From: Defluviicoccus sp.
GTDB lineage: Bacteria; Pseudomonadota; Alphaproteobacteria; MPNO01
Length of the DNA: 64,000 bases
Direction of reading: 5' to 3'
Assembly: GCA_028821395.1 (NCBI GenBank)
Contig: JAPPGP010000192.1
Span: 1 to 64,000, forward strand
Shown one piece after another: positions 47,818 through 55,838 of the stretch; positions within the stretch are counted from its first letter, which is position 1, and each line of letters opens with the position of its first letter. The notes under the pieces are model-generated. The model made no database searches, was not told the origin of the DNA, and saw only the letters and a list, made by a program, of their open reading frames with translations. The translations under genes were made by a program, and so were the position numbers.

Positions 47818-48750
47818 CTACTGGGCGGCGATCCCCGCGCCGGCCTCCGCGCCGAACGCGCCGGCGGCTTCGAGCAGCGATCGCAGCCTCGCGCGGTCTT
47901 CCTCGTCGAGCATTCCGAGCGGCCGCCGCGGCGGGCCGACCGGCCGGCCGAGAATGTCGAGCCCGGTATGCCCCACCCGGATATGCGACTTGGCGCAGAT
48001 CAGCTCGCAGATCGGGAACAAGCGGTCCCACATCGCGCGAGCTCCGGCGAGGTCGTGGTCATCGACCGCGGCACGGAAGAACGCCATCGCAAGCTCGGGC
48101 AGGAAATTGGTGACGACCGGTGCCCAGCCGGTGGCGCCGGCGCTGAATGCCTGGAGACTCGTCGACTCCCAGCCGGCGATGATCGCGACACCGTCGCCCG
48201 TCAGCCTGCGGATCGCGCTGATCCGCGCGAGGTCGCCGGTGCTCTCCTTGATGCAGCGCATGTTCTCGTGCCGCGCGAGCTCGGCGAGGAACTCGGGCGG
48301 CATATCGATGCCGGTGGTCCACGGGTTGTTGTAAACGCAGATCGGCAAGGCGATCGCGTCGGCGACCCGCTCGTAATGCGCGCGCACCTCTTCGAGGGTG
48401 AGCGGCCAGTAGGTCATCGGCAGGATCATCACGCCGTCGCAACCGACCGCCTCGGCATGCCGCGAGAGCCGCGTACAGCCGGAGGTGGTGCGCGCGCCGG
48501 TGCCCGCGATCACCGAAATGCGGCCATCCACATGCCGCGCCGCGACCTCGATGCCGCGCTTCATCTCGTCCTCCGAGAACGAGCCGTTGCCGCCGGTCGA
48601 GCCGAACACGCAGACCCCGTCGACGCGGTTCTCGATCTGATGGTCGAGCACCCGGCGCAGCCCGTCCTCGTCGATCGCCTCGCCGTCGTCCTTGAGCGGC
48701 GTCGGGACGAAGGTGAAGACGCGGGACCAGAATTCGTGCTTCGTTACCAT
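47818..48750 (-). CDS. DapA-family lyase (dihydrodipicolinate synthase superfamily)
   Basis: A 310-residue TIM barrel of the class I aldolase DHDPS family. The Schiff-base lysine is Lys168 (CIKES) and the catalytic tyrosine Tyr140 (VYNNP), spaced exactly as in DapA. The first glycine-rich loop is GSTGGNGSFS rather than the DapA GTTGES. In catabolic clusters such enzymes are hydratase-aldolases (NahE, PhdJ type) or sugar-acid lyases. The dioxygenase genes downstream favour the former. The ATG at 48750 follows GGGAGGGACAC. Confidence 0.88.
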   Translation of the reverse strand: MVTKHEFWSRVFTFVPTPLKDDGEAIDEDGLRRVLDHQIENRVDGVCVFGSTGGNGSFSEDEMKRGIEVAARHVDGRISVIAGTGARTTSGCTRLSRHAEAVGCDGVMILPMTYWPLTLEEVRAHYERVADAIALPICVYNNPWTTGIDMPPEFLAELARHENMRCIKESTGDLARISAIRRLTGDGVAIIAGWESTSLQAFSAGATGWAPVVTNFLPELAMAFFRAAVDDHDLAGARAMWDRLFPICELICAKSHIRVGHTGLDILGRPVGPPRRPLGMLDEEDRARLRSLLEAAGAFGAEAGAGIAAQ

Positions 48751-49055
48751 GTGTCCCTCCCCATCGGCGCTGGGACAGTCCGGAACCTCAAACGAGGAAA
48801 GCTCAGGCACATCCGCCGAAGCATCCTATGCGGCGGATTTGCGGCGGTGCAAGCCCTGCCGCGGCCGGCTCTCCGTCGCGCGCGTCACCCGGCAAGCGCG
48901 CAGATGGCCGGAACAAGTCCACTGCGGTCCGGTCTGGATTCTCGAGGCGGACCGCACCCGGTTCTTCCCGCCCCGCCCTTGGATGCCCGGATCGAGTCCG
49001 GCCATGACGACAAAAGGGACCGGCACAAAGCCATGCGTGCTTTCCGGTCGAAACA
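48751..49055 (-). other. 305-base gap splitting the catabolic cluster
   Basis: This gap separates the cupin gene end from the DapA-family start, both on the minus strand, so it should hold a terminator and a promoter. It contains an 8-bp inverted repeat GCGGTCCG/CGGACCGC (48924-48931, 48948-48955) and a palindromic repeat at 48979-49010. I see no convincing promoter boxes and no coding sequence. Confidence 0.5.
48979..49010. repeat. Dispersed alphaproteobacterial-type palindromic repeat
   Basis: The segment holds TGGATGCCCGGATCGAG and TCCGGCCATGACG, an imperfect inverted repeat around CCGGA-TCGAG-TCCGG. Sequences of this form (cGTCATGGCCGGACT...CCGGGCATCCA on the other strand) recur widely between genes in alphaproteobacteria. 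It probably serves as an exogenous intergenic repeat or mRNA 3' structure. Confidence 0.5.
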
Positions 49056-49487
49056 CTAGTCCTTGGCGAGGAACTCGCCGATGGTCTCGTCGGTGTGAAA
49101 TTCCGGCCGTTCGTAATAGTGCGGGCCGTCGTAGATCTCGATCAGCACGCTGCGTTCGTGCGCGATCGTCGGGCCGTGGGGATGGTCCTTCGGGTTCATG
49201 TAGAAGGAGCCCGGCTTAAGGCGCAGACCGACATCGGTGTACTCGTAGTCGCCTTCCAGGCAATACATGAACTGGTTCGACGCATGGGTGTGCTTGACCG
49301 GTATGTGCCCGCCCTTCTCGAACTCGATCAGGGCGATGCTGGCACCGGTCTCCGGGTTCTTCCAGAGGAAGTACTGCCTGAGCCCGTAGTCCGGAAAGTC
49401 GAGCCATTGTTCCGGATCCAGCCCGTCCCGGTGGATCAGCAGCTCCAGGGTCCTGGCGAGCGATTCCTGGGACGATGCGTCGGTCAT
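49056..49487 (-). CDS. Cupin domain protein
   Basis: A 143-residue single-domain cupin. Metal-ligand candidates are in HIPVKHTHASNQFMYCLEGD (first cupin motif with several histidines and a glutamate) and the later histidine in NPKDHPHGP. The arrangement matches small cupins found near aromatic catabolism genes, some of which are dioxygenases or isomerases. GGAGGACTAGAAG lies before the ATG, and the gene starts three bases after the RraA-like stop. The reaction is not predictable. Confidence 0.8.
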   Translation of the reverse strand: MTDASSQESLARTLELLIHRDGLDPEQWLDFPDYGLRQYFLWKNPETGASIALIEFEKGGHIPVKHTHASNQFMYCLEGDYEYTDVGLRLKPGSFYMNPKDHPHGPTIAHERSVLIEIYDGPHYYERPEFHTDETIGEFLAKD

Positions 49488-49490
49488 CTT

Positions 49491-50243
49491 CTAGTCCTCC
49501 GATTGGGGGCGTCCGTCGGCCAGCCAGGCCTGGTATTCCCTGCGGCTCTCCGCCGTCGCCGGGAACAGGCCGAAGATGGAGCGGCCGCGTTTCAACTGGA
49601 AGCTCACGAACGCCTCGTAGTCGACCTCCCCGGCGACCTCGGCGGCGACCTCGTCCGCGAGATGCCGGGGGATCGCGACGACGCCCTCGCCGTTGCCGAC
49701 GATGACGTCGCCCGGATAGACGGCGACCCCGGCGCAGCCGACGGGCGCGTTGAACTCGACCGGATGGAGGGCGATCGGCGTGGGCGGCCCCGAGCTCTCG
49801 CGCTGAAAGCAGGGCAGGCCGGTCTCGCGTATCCCGGGCGAGTCGCGAAACCCGCCGTCGGTGACCACCCCGGAGACGCCGCGCACCCGCAGCCGAAGCG
49901 CCATCAAATCGCCCATCGCCGAGGCCCGGGCATCGCCCCCGGTTGCCATCACCAGCACCGCGCCCGGGGGGCACTCCTCGATGGCGCGCCGGTGCAGGCC
50001 GTCGTCGCGCGCGTAGAGGTCCATCGAATCGATGTCCTCGCGCGCCGGAATGAAGCGCAGCGTGAAGGCGGGCCCCACCATGGGTTCCTGGTCCGGCGCA
50101 ACCGGGGACAGGCCGGGGAGAAAGGCGTTGCGCAGCCCGCGCCTCAGCAGGGCGTTGCTCAGATTCGCGGCACCGCATCGCAACAGACGCACGCGCGTGG
50201 CCTCGCCGATGGGTCTTACGACCGGTTCGGACTCCGCTGTCAT
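49491..50243 (-). CDS. RraA-like protein (HMG/CHA aldolase-type family)
   Basis: A 250-residue protein of the RraA/demethylmenaquinone methyltransferase-like family. The metal-proximal motif GVVTDGGFRDSPGI and VVIVGNGEGVVAIP-like segment are visible. Catabolic members are 4-hydroxy-4-methyl-2-oxoglutarate or 4-carboxy-4-hydroxy-2-oxoadipate aldolases and oxaloacetate decarboxylases that finish ring-cleavage pathways. The ATG overlaps the molybdenum hydroxylase stop by four bases. A function as the terminal aldolase/decarboxylase is inference from context. Confidence 0.84.
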   Translation of the reverse strand: MTAESEPVVRPIGEATRVRLLRCGAANLSNALLRRGLRNAFLPGLSPVAPDQEPMVGPAFTLRFIPAREDIDSMDLYARDDGLHRRAIEECPPGAVLVMATGGDARASAMGDLMALRLRVRGVSGVVTDGGFRDSPGIRETGLPCFQRESSGPPTPIALHPVEFNAPVGCAGVAVYPGDVIVGNGEGVVAIPRHLADEVAAEVAGEVDYEAFVSFQLKRGRSIFGLFPATAESRREYQAWLADGRPQSED

Positions 50244-52657
50244 GCCGCGTCTCCTCGCCCGCCGGCATCGGCTATCGCCTTCCATACCGCGAAGGACGTA
50301 AGCGGCGGATCGATGTCGCGCACGCCGAGCGGGCGCAGGGCATCGACGACGGCGGCCACGATCGCCGGCGGCAGGCCCACCGTCCCGGTCTCGGCTCCGC
50401 CCTTCACGCCGAGCGGGTTCGTCGCGGTCGGGACCGGGCGCGAGCCGAGGCGGAAGCCGGGGAAGTCGGCGGCCAGAGGCATCGCGTAATCGAGGAACGA
50501 GCCGGTCAGGAGCTGGCCGTTGCCATCGAAGACGACGGCCTCCTTGAGCACCTGGCCGGCGGCCTGGGCGATCCCGCCATGGACCTGCCCCTCCAGGATC
50601 AGGGGGTTGATCACGACGCCGACATCGTCGACGGCGGATACCGCGACGAGCTCGACCTGCCCGGTCTCCGGATCGACCTCCACCTCCGCCGCATAGCATC
50701 CGTTGGGATAGTTCTGCGGATCGGCGGTGAAGTACCCGCAACCCTCGAGGCCGGATCGCAGCTCCGGCGGCAACGGGCGGGGAGACGCCCACGCGAAGGT
50801 GGCCCGGGCGACGGCTTCGAGAGAAAGCTGCTTTTCGCCGGAGGCGGTGGCGTAGGCGCCGTCTGCGAAGTGCAGCTCGTCGGGGTCGACACCCAGCAGA
50901 ATGGCGGCCGCGGCGCGCCCGCGCTCGACGACCTGCTCGCAGGCCTGTTTGAGGGCCGAGCCGCCCACGGTCATGCTGCGCGAGCCGAAGCTCCCGCGGC
51001 CGGTGGCGATCGTGTCGGTATCGCCCTGGACCACCCGGATGCGATCCAGCGCTATGCCCAGCCACTCGTTGACCATCTGGGGATAGCTGGTCTCGTGGCC
51101 CTGCCCGTAGCAGAAGGTGCCGGCCAGGATGCTGAGCCCTCCGGTCGGATCGAAGCGGATCTCCATGCGCTCGCTGATGGTGGCACAGACCTCGACATAG
51201 AGCGACACGCCGCGGCCGCGCAGCCTGCCGCGCTCCAGGCTCTGCCGGCGCCGGGCCTCGAACCCGTTCCAATCGGCCTGGTCGAGCGCGCGGTCGAAGA
51301 TCGCCTCGAACTCGCCGCAGTCATAGGTCTCGCCGATCGACGTCCGATAGGGCATCCGGTCCGGCGCGATGAGGTTGCGCCGGCGGATCTCGACCGGGTC
51401 GAGCCCGAGCTCCGCGGCGGCGAGATCCATCATCCGTTCCAGGATCATCGTCGCCTCCGGGCGTCCGGCCCCGCGATAGGTGGTCAGCGTGCAGCTGTTG
51501 GTGAAAATGCCGTTCACGGTCACGTGCATCGCCGGGAAGGCGTAGACGCCCGACAGCATGCGCGTGCCGACCAGGGGCGGATGCGCGGTGGACGGGCCGA
51601 GCTGGCACCCCAGATTGTGATGCACCGCCACGCGCACGCCGAGGACGTCGCCCTCGGCGGTGAGGGCGAATTCGGCATCGGCGATCTGGTCTCGGCCGTT
51701 GAAGTCCGAGACGAAGGCTTCGCTCCGGTCGCTCACCCACTTGACCGGACGCCCGATGCGCTTCGCCGCCCACAGAACCAGGATCTCCTCGGGGTAGAGG
51801 CCCCCCTTGGTCCCGAACCCGCCGCCGAGATCGCCGGCGACCACGTGGATGCGGAACGCGGGCACGCGGAAGACATGCTCGGCCAGCAACAGGCGGATGC
51901 GGTGCGGGTTGGCGCCCGACGTGGTCAGGTGCCAGCGCTCCCGCCCGACATGGTAGCTCCCGATGCAGGCCCTCGGCTCCAGCGGATTGCCGGCGAGACG
52001 CTGGCTGCGAACCCGGGCCCGCGTCACGTGATCGGCCCGGGCGAAGGCTTGCGCGGTCGCCTCCGCGTCGCCCAGCTCGTGCACGAAGCAGCAATTGCCC
52101 GCGGCGTCGGGCCAGACCAGAGGGGCGTCCGCCGCGATCGCCGCCTCGACCGTGGGCGCGGCATCGAGCGGTTCGTAGTCGACGACGATCCGCTCCGCCG
52201 CCTCGGCGGCCGCGGCGAGGGTCTCCGCGATGACGAAGGCGACGCCGCCACCGACTGCCAGCACCCGGTCGGACGCAAGCGGCGGAAAGGGCGTCGGGCG
52301 ATAGGGCCCGCCCGTTATGGTCGGCGGGATGCTGACGCAGGGGATCATGCCCAGACCGTCGGACGCGTAATCCGCGCCGGTCAGCACGCCGATGACGCCC
52401 GGGACGCCCATCGCCCCGGCGACGTCGATACGCCTTATCCTCGCATGCGACAGCGGCGAGCGGAGCACGTAGCCGCGGGCCTCGCCGTCGACGCGGACGT
52501 CGTCGGCATAGCGTCCGTGGCCGGTCAGCAGCCGCTTGTCTTCCAGCCTCGGAACCGCCGCGCCGATGCCCTGGTGGTTCGGCCGGTTGGAAATGGCGCC
52601 GGACTCGGGCTTCCTCCCGGCGGAACTACCCCCGCTTCGGGGCGAGAATGCAGACAT
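50240..52657 (-). CDS. Xanthine dehydrogenase/CoxL-family molybdopterin-binding subunit
   Basis: An 805-residue molybdenum hydroxylase large subunit. It opens with IGAAVPRLEDKRLLTGHGRY, shows GDLGGGFGTKGG, the form II-like active-site segment TYRGAGR near residue 393, and the catalytic glutamate in KGGAETGT near 754. Such enzymes hydroxylate aldehydes, purines or N-heteroaromatics but need an FAD subunit and a 2Fe-2S subunit, neither of which is encoded nearby. The ATG at 52657 overlaps the HpaB-like gene by 32 bases and lacks a clear ribosome site, so the true start may be a little downstream. Confidence 0.86.
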   Translation of the reverse strand: MSAFSPRSGGSSAGRKPESGAISNRPNHQGIGAAVPRLEDKRLLTGHGRYADDVRVDGEARGYVLRSPLSHARIRRIDVAGAMGVPGVIGVLTGADYASDGLGMIPCVSIPPTITGGPYRPTPFPPLASDRVLAVGGGVAFVIAETLAAAAEAAERIVVDYEPLDAAPTVEAAIAADAPLVWPDAAGNCCFVHELGDAEATAQAFARADHVTRARVRSQRLAGNPLEPRACIGSYHVGRERWHLTTSGANPHRIRLLLAEHVFRVPAFRIHVVAGDLGGGFGTKGGLYPEEILVLWAAKRIGRPVKWVSDRSEAFVSDFNGRDQIADAEFALTAEGDVLGVRVAVHHNLGCQLGPSTAHPPLVGTRMLSGVYAFPAMHVTVNGIFTNSCTLTTYRGAGRPEATMILERMMDLAAAELGLDPVEIRRRNLIAPDRMPYRTSIGETYDCGEFEAIFDRALDQADWNGFEARRRQSLERGRLRGRGVSLYVEVCATISERMEIRFDPTGGLSILAGTFCYGQGHETSYPQMVNEWLGIALDRIRVVQGDTDTIATGRGSFGSRSMTVGGSALKQACEQVVERGRAAAAILLGVDPDELHFADGAYATASGEKQLSLEAVARATFAWASPRPLPPELRSGLEGCGYFTADPQNYPNGCYAAEVEVDPETGQVELVAVSAVDDVGVVINPLILEGQVHGGIAQAAGQVLKEAVVFDGNGQLLTGSFLDYAMPLAADFPGFRLGSRPVPTATNPLGVKGGAETGTVGLPPAIVAAVVDALRPLGVRDIDPPLTSFAVWKAIADAGGRGDAA

Positions 52658-54161
52658 CGTCGGGGTTCACGAGGTCGGGCGCAGTCCAGCCGTCGAGGTC
52701 GTACTCGTCCATCGCGGACTGGGCGAAGGCCTTGAAGGCGTCGAGATTTCCGGTCCCCCGCGCGGCCCAGAGATTGGTCAGGCGGGTGATGTCGTTGCTG
52801 CCGATATAGTTGATCTCGTAGAGCTCGTGCCGGGACCCGAACTCGCTCCCGATCGCGTCCCACAGCATCTTCATCACCTTGACCCGCTCCTCCGCGCCGG
52901 TCCCGCCCGAACCGCGCAGGTAGCGGTCGAGATAGAAGCGGATCTCGGGTGCCTTGAAATCGGCGGTGTGCGAGTTCATGTAGACTAGGCCGGAGGCGAC
53001 GATCTGCTCGATGATGTTCTTGATCTTCGGCATCGCCTCCTGGCTCAGCACGCGATACGCGCCGGCGAAGTGCTCGTCGGGCCGGATCATGCCGTTCCAG
53101 GGCACGGCGCTCTTGGCCATGGCGTCGGAGAGGGCCCAGAACGCGTTGCGCCAGGCGATCACCTCGCCCAGCTTGGACTGGACGCCGTGGAAGCTATCGG
53201 CGCCGGTGATCTCGAGTGCCCGCGCCAAGAGACCGCAGATGAAGTCGAGCTTGACCGCGAGCCGCGTGCAGCCGTGCAGCGAGGCCCGCTCGAGAAACCC
53301 CGAACCGACATTGAACCTGTTGGACTGCTCCAGATCCCCGTGGATGAAGACGTCTTCCCATGGGACGAAGACGTTGTCGAGCACCAGGATCGCGTCGTTC
53401 TCGTCGAGCCGGGAGGACAGCGGGTAGTCGAACGGGCTGCCGAGCGCGGCGGCCCGGTATTCGTGGGAGACCCGGCACAGCAGCTTCACGCCTGGCGCTC
53501 CGGTGGGAACCATGAACACCGGCCCGAAATCGGGATCGGCGATCGGCACCTGCGCGATATGGGCGACGAAGGTGAAGTGGGTCAGCGCCGAGTTGGTCGC
53601 CACCACCTTCGCGCCGCTGAGATGGATCCCGGCATCGGTCTCCTTCTCCACCCGCACGAAGACGTCCGATCCGTCGGCCGTCGGCAAGTGGCGGTCGACG
53701 GGCGGGTGCATGATCGCGTGATTGATGTACCAGGTGCGTTCCTGCGCCTTGCGGTACCACCTTGTGGCGTTCTCCTCGAAGCCCCGATAGAAGCCGGCAT
53801 TGGCGCCGAGCGTGCCGAGAAACGAGCCCTTGTAGTCGGGCGAGCGGCCCATCCAGCCCCAGGCGATGCGCTGCCATTCGGCGATCGCATCGCGCTGCGC
53901 GACCTGGTCCTGCACCGTCAGGGGGGCGCGGTAGAACCGGTGCGTGAAGCCGCCCCACTCGGTCGGCTCGGTGAGGATTTCCTTGCGCCCGGGGTCGTGC
54001 AGCGCATCGTAGAGCCGGGCGACCATGCGGGCGGAGTTGCGGAACGCGGGATGCTCGGCGATCCGGGCGACGCGCTCGCCGTAGATCCAGACTTCCCGTC
54101 CGTCGTCGAGGCTGTCGAGATATTCCTGCCCGGTGAGGGGAACCATGGCGCTATCGGTCAT
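52626..54161 (-). CDS. 4-hydroxyphenylacetate 3-hydroxylase-family monooxygenase (HpaB-like)
   Basis: A 511-residue flavin-dependent monooxygenase of the HpaB family, which ortho-hydroxylates phenols with FADH2 from a separate reductase. Family stretches are TGQEYLDSLDDGREVWIYGE at the N-terminus, YINHAIMHPPVDR and LDNVFVPWEDVFIHGD in the core, and QIVASGLVYMNSHTADF in the C-terminal helical bundle. No HpaC-type reductase is encoded in the window. Its product would be a catechol-like compound, a suitable substrate for the extradiol dioxygenase at 54602-55537. Confidence 0.87.
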   Translation of the reverse strand: MTDSAMVPLTGQEYLDSLDDGREVWIYGERVARIAEHPAFRNSARMVARLYDALHDPGRKEILTEPTEWGGFTHRFYRAPLTVQDQVAQRDAIAEWQRIAWGWMGRSPDYKGSFLGTLGANAGFYRGFEENATRWYRKAQERTWYINHAIMHPPVDRHLPTADGSDVFVRVEKETDAGIHLSGAKVVATNSALTHFTFVAHIAQVPIADPDFGPVFMVPTGAPGVKLLCRVSHEYRAAALGSPFDYPLSSRLDENDAILVLDNVFVPWEDVFIHGDLEQSNRFNVGSGFLERASLHGCTRLAVKLDFICGLLARALEITGADSFHGVQSKLGEVIAWRNAFWALSDAMAKSAVPWNGMIRPDEHFAGAYRVLSQEAMPKIKNIIEQIVASGLVYMNSHTADFKAPEIRFYLDRYLRGSGGTGAEERVKVMKMLWDAIGSEFGSRHELYEINYIGSNDITRLTNLWAARGTGNLDAFKAFAQSAMDEYDLDGWTAPDLVNPDDVCILAPKRG

Positions 54162-54564
54162 GGCCGCTGCCCGCCATCGCCTGGCAGGTGATCTCGACCA
54201 GGATGTCGGGATCGGCCAGCGCCGATACCTCGACCAGGGTGGAGCACGGAAAGTCGCCCGTGAAGAACTCCTGGCGCGCGCGCCACACCTCCCGGTTGTC
54301 GGCGATGTCGGTCAGGTAGATCGTCATGTTGACCACATCCCCCATCGAAGCCCCGGCCGCCTCGAGACAGTCTTTCACCTTGGTGAAGACGATTCTCGCC
54401 TGTTCGTAGGCGCTGCCCTTGCCGCCGATCGTCTTCAGGTCGGCGTCCCTCGCCGTGAAGCCCGACAGCCAGATGTGGTCGCCGACGCGAAGGCAGTTGG
54501 ACCAATGCCCGGGCGGGTACTCCGCGACCTTCGGGGACACGAATCGCTCGATCTTGTCTGCCAT
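54151..54564 (-). CDS. RidA-family protein lacking the key arginine
   Basis: A 137-residue YjgF/YER057c/UK114 (Rid) protein, normally trimeric. The conserved SGFTARDADLKTIGG and ADPDILVEITCQAMAG stretches are clear. In RidA enzymes that hydrolyse enamines/imines an arginine sits in the PAR motif; here the aligned motif is PCS with Ser108. That places it in a Rid subfamily without proven imine deaminase activity. Its stop overlaps the HpaB-like start by 11 bases. Some Rid proteins act as aminomuconate deaminases in ring-cleavage pathways. Confidence 0.85.
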   Translation of the reverse strand: MADKIERFVSPKVAEYPPGHWSNCLRVGDHIWLSGFTARDADLKTIGGKGSAYEQARIVFTKVKDCLEAAGASMGDVVNMTIYLTDIADNREVWRARQEFFTGDFPCSTLVEVSALADPDILVEITCQAMAGSGHDR

Positions 54565-54601
54565 GATGCGGACCTCGGTGCTGGTTGGGCCGTGCGGGTC
54601 G

Positions 54602-55537
54602 TCAGTCGAAGAAGTCCGGTGTCGGATCCATGCCCCATTGCGTCGTGTCCTCGATGGACACGGCGTAGCGGACGGTCTCGTAATCCGCGTTGCCGACATC
54701 GCCGTCGGTGTAATGCTCGACGCGGAATCCGAACGGATCCCGCCAATAGTCGAAGATCTGACTGCCGATGAGGTGGCGCCCGACGCCGCAATCGTGCTCG
54801 TAGCCCCTCGATTTCAAATAGTCGTGCGCCCCCATCACCGAGTCGATGTCCTGCATCTCGAAGCTGCAATGGTGCACCCCGACCGTCCCGGCCTGGGTGA
54901 TGAGAATGCAGTGATGGTCGACCGGCTCGTCGCCGCAGTCGAGCCGCAAGAAGGTACCGATGATCCGGGATTCGTCGCCGGGGGTGCACATCACGTCCGA
55001 GGTGAGCAGACCGAAGCGCTCGCACAGCCAGTCCAGCATGGCGTCGTGGTCGCTGACCGCGAGGACGAAGTGCCCCAGGCGCAACGCCGCCCCCGGCTCC
55101 CGCCTGGGCCTGAGGAACCGGTTCACCCGCTCCTTGCGCTCGCCCCAGTTGAACGGGTTGGGCGGTCGATGCGGCAGGATTTCCGCCTCTTCCTGCCCCC
55201 AGACAGCATCGATCAGAAAACCGTCCGGGGCCGTCATGCGAACCCGCCAGCCGCCGCCCGGCGCGTCCGCTATGGGTTCGACGGGCGAAGAGCCGGGGAG
55301 CCCGGCGAGGCTGTCCAGATCGGCCCGCGTCCGCATCCTGAAGCCGGCACCGACGAAGCGGTTCTCCTCGCCCGGAAGGCTGACATGCACGTAGGGCGCG
55401 GGTCCCGTCGTCCGCAGGAAGAGTGCGTCGCGCGATTTTTGCGCCGTCGCCAACCCGAAGTCGTTCATGAACGTCTCCATCGAGTCGAGGTCGGCGACCC
55501 GATAGACGACATGCGACAGATCGACGGCCCTTGGCAT
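54602..55537 (-). CDS. Extradiol (type I) ring-cleavage dioxygenase
   Basis: A 311-residue vicinal-oxygen-chelate protein with two repeats, like catechol 2,3-dioxygenase and 2,3-dihydroxybiphenyl dioxygenase. The iron ligands are probably His156 (RLGHFVLAV), His222 or 223 (VGVHHCSFEM) and Glu274 (FGFRVEHYTDGD). The first half (residues 1-130) carries the vestigial domain. It is the first gene of the minus-strand catabolic run; GGGGGAGGGTTTGCC precedes the ATG. The catecholic substrate is unknown. Confidence 0.88.
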   Translation of the reverse strand: MPRAVDLSHVVYRVADLDSMETFMNDFGLATAQKSRDALFLRTTGPAPYVHVSLPGEENRFVGAGFRMRTRADLDSLAGLPGSSPVEPIADAPGGGWRVRMTAPDGFLIDAVWGQEEAEILPHRPPNPFNWGERKERVNRFLRPRREPGAALRLGHFVLAVSDHDAMLDWLCERFGLLTSDVMCTPGDESRIIGTFLRLDCGDEPVDHHCILITQAGTVGVHHCSFEMQDIDSVMGAHDYLKSRGYEHDCGVGRHLIGSQIFDYWRDPFGFRVEHYTDGDVGNADYETVRYAVSIEDTTQWGMDPTPDFFD

Positions 55538-55838
55538 GGCAAACCCTCCCCCGCAGCGTCGGCCGGTTTCGCGTCAGAGTGTCCGCTCCGCCGTTATGAA
55601 GTCAATTTACTTATGTGCCGGACCAAATGACCGTTTGCTCCTGTCCCGCCTCCCGATATCCCACCGATCGCGTGACCGTCGAAGGGGCGCGCAGCCGTCG
55701 CGTCGACGGCTATCATGCGGAGATGGCGAGCCGCATCGCGCGTTCCGAAGCGGTCTGGGAGGCTGACGCGGCCGGTTCGGTCCGCGACGTCTCGAGCCGC
55801 GACCCGGCCGGCACGCCCGGAGAACCGGGGGCCCGGCG
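55538..55838. other. Divergent regulatory region between the extradiol dioxygenase and Tct genes
   Basis: This 301-base spacer must hold promoters for the minus-strand catabolic run and for the Tct transporter gene. It contains an AT-rich island with a palindrome (55599-55612) and, on the minus strand, a TTGACT -35-like box in the same place. The rest is GC-rich without recognisable genes. Confidence 0.5.
55599..55612. promoter_or_regulatory. AT-rich palindrome, candidate operator
   Basis: AAGT-C-AATT-T-ACTT reads almost the same on both strands (12 of 14 positions), in an otherwise GC-rich region. On the minus strand it contains TTGACT, a sigma-70 -35-like hexamer, so a bound repressor or activator would cover the promoter of the extradiol gene. 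It lies 62 bases upstream of that gene's start. The regulator is not encoded in the window. Confidence 0.35.
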
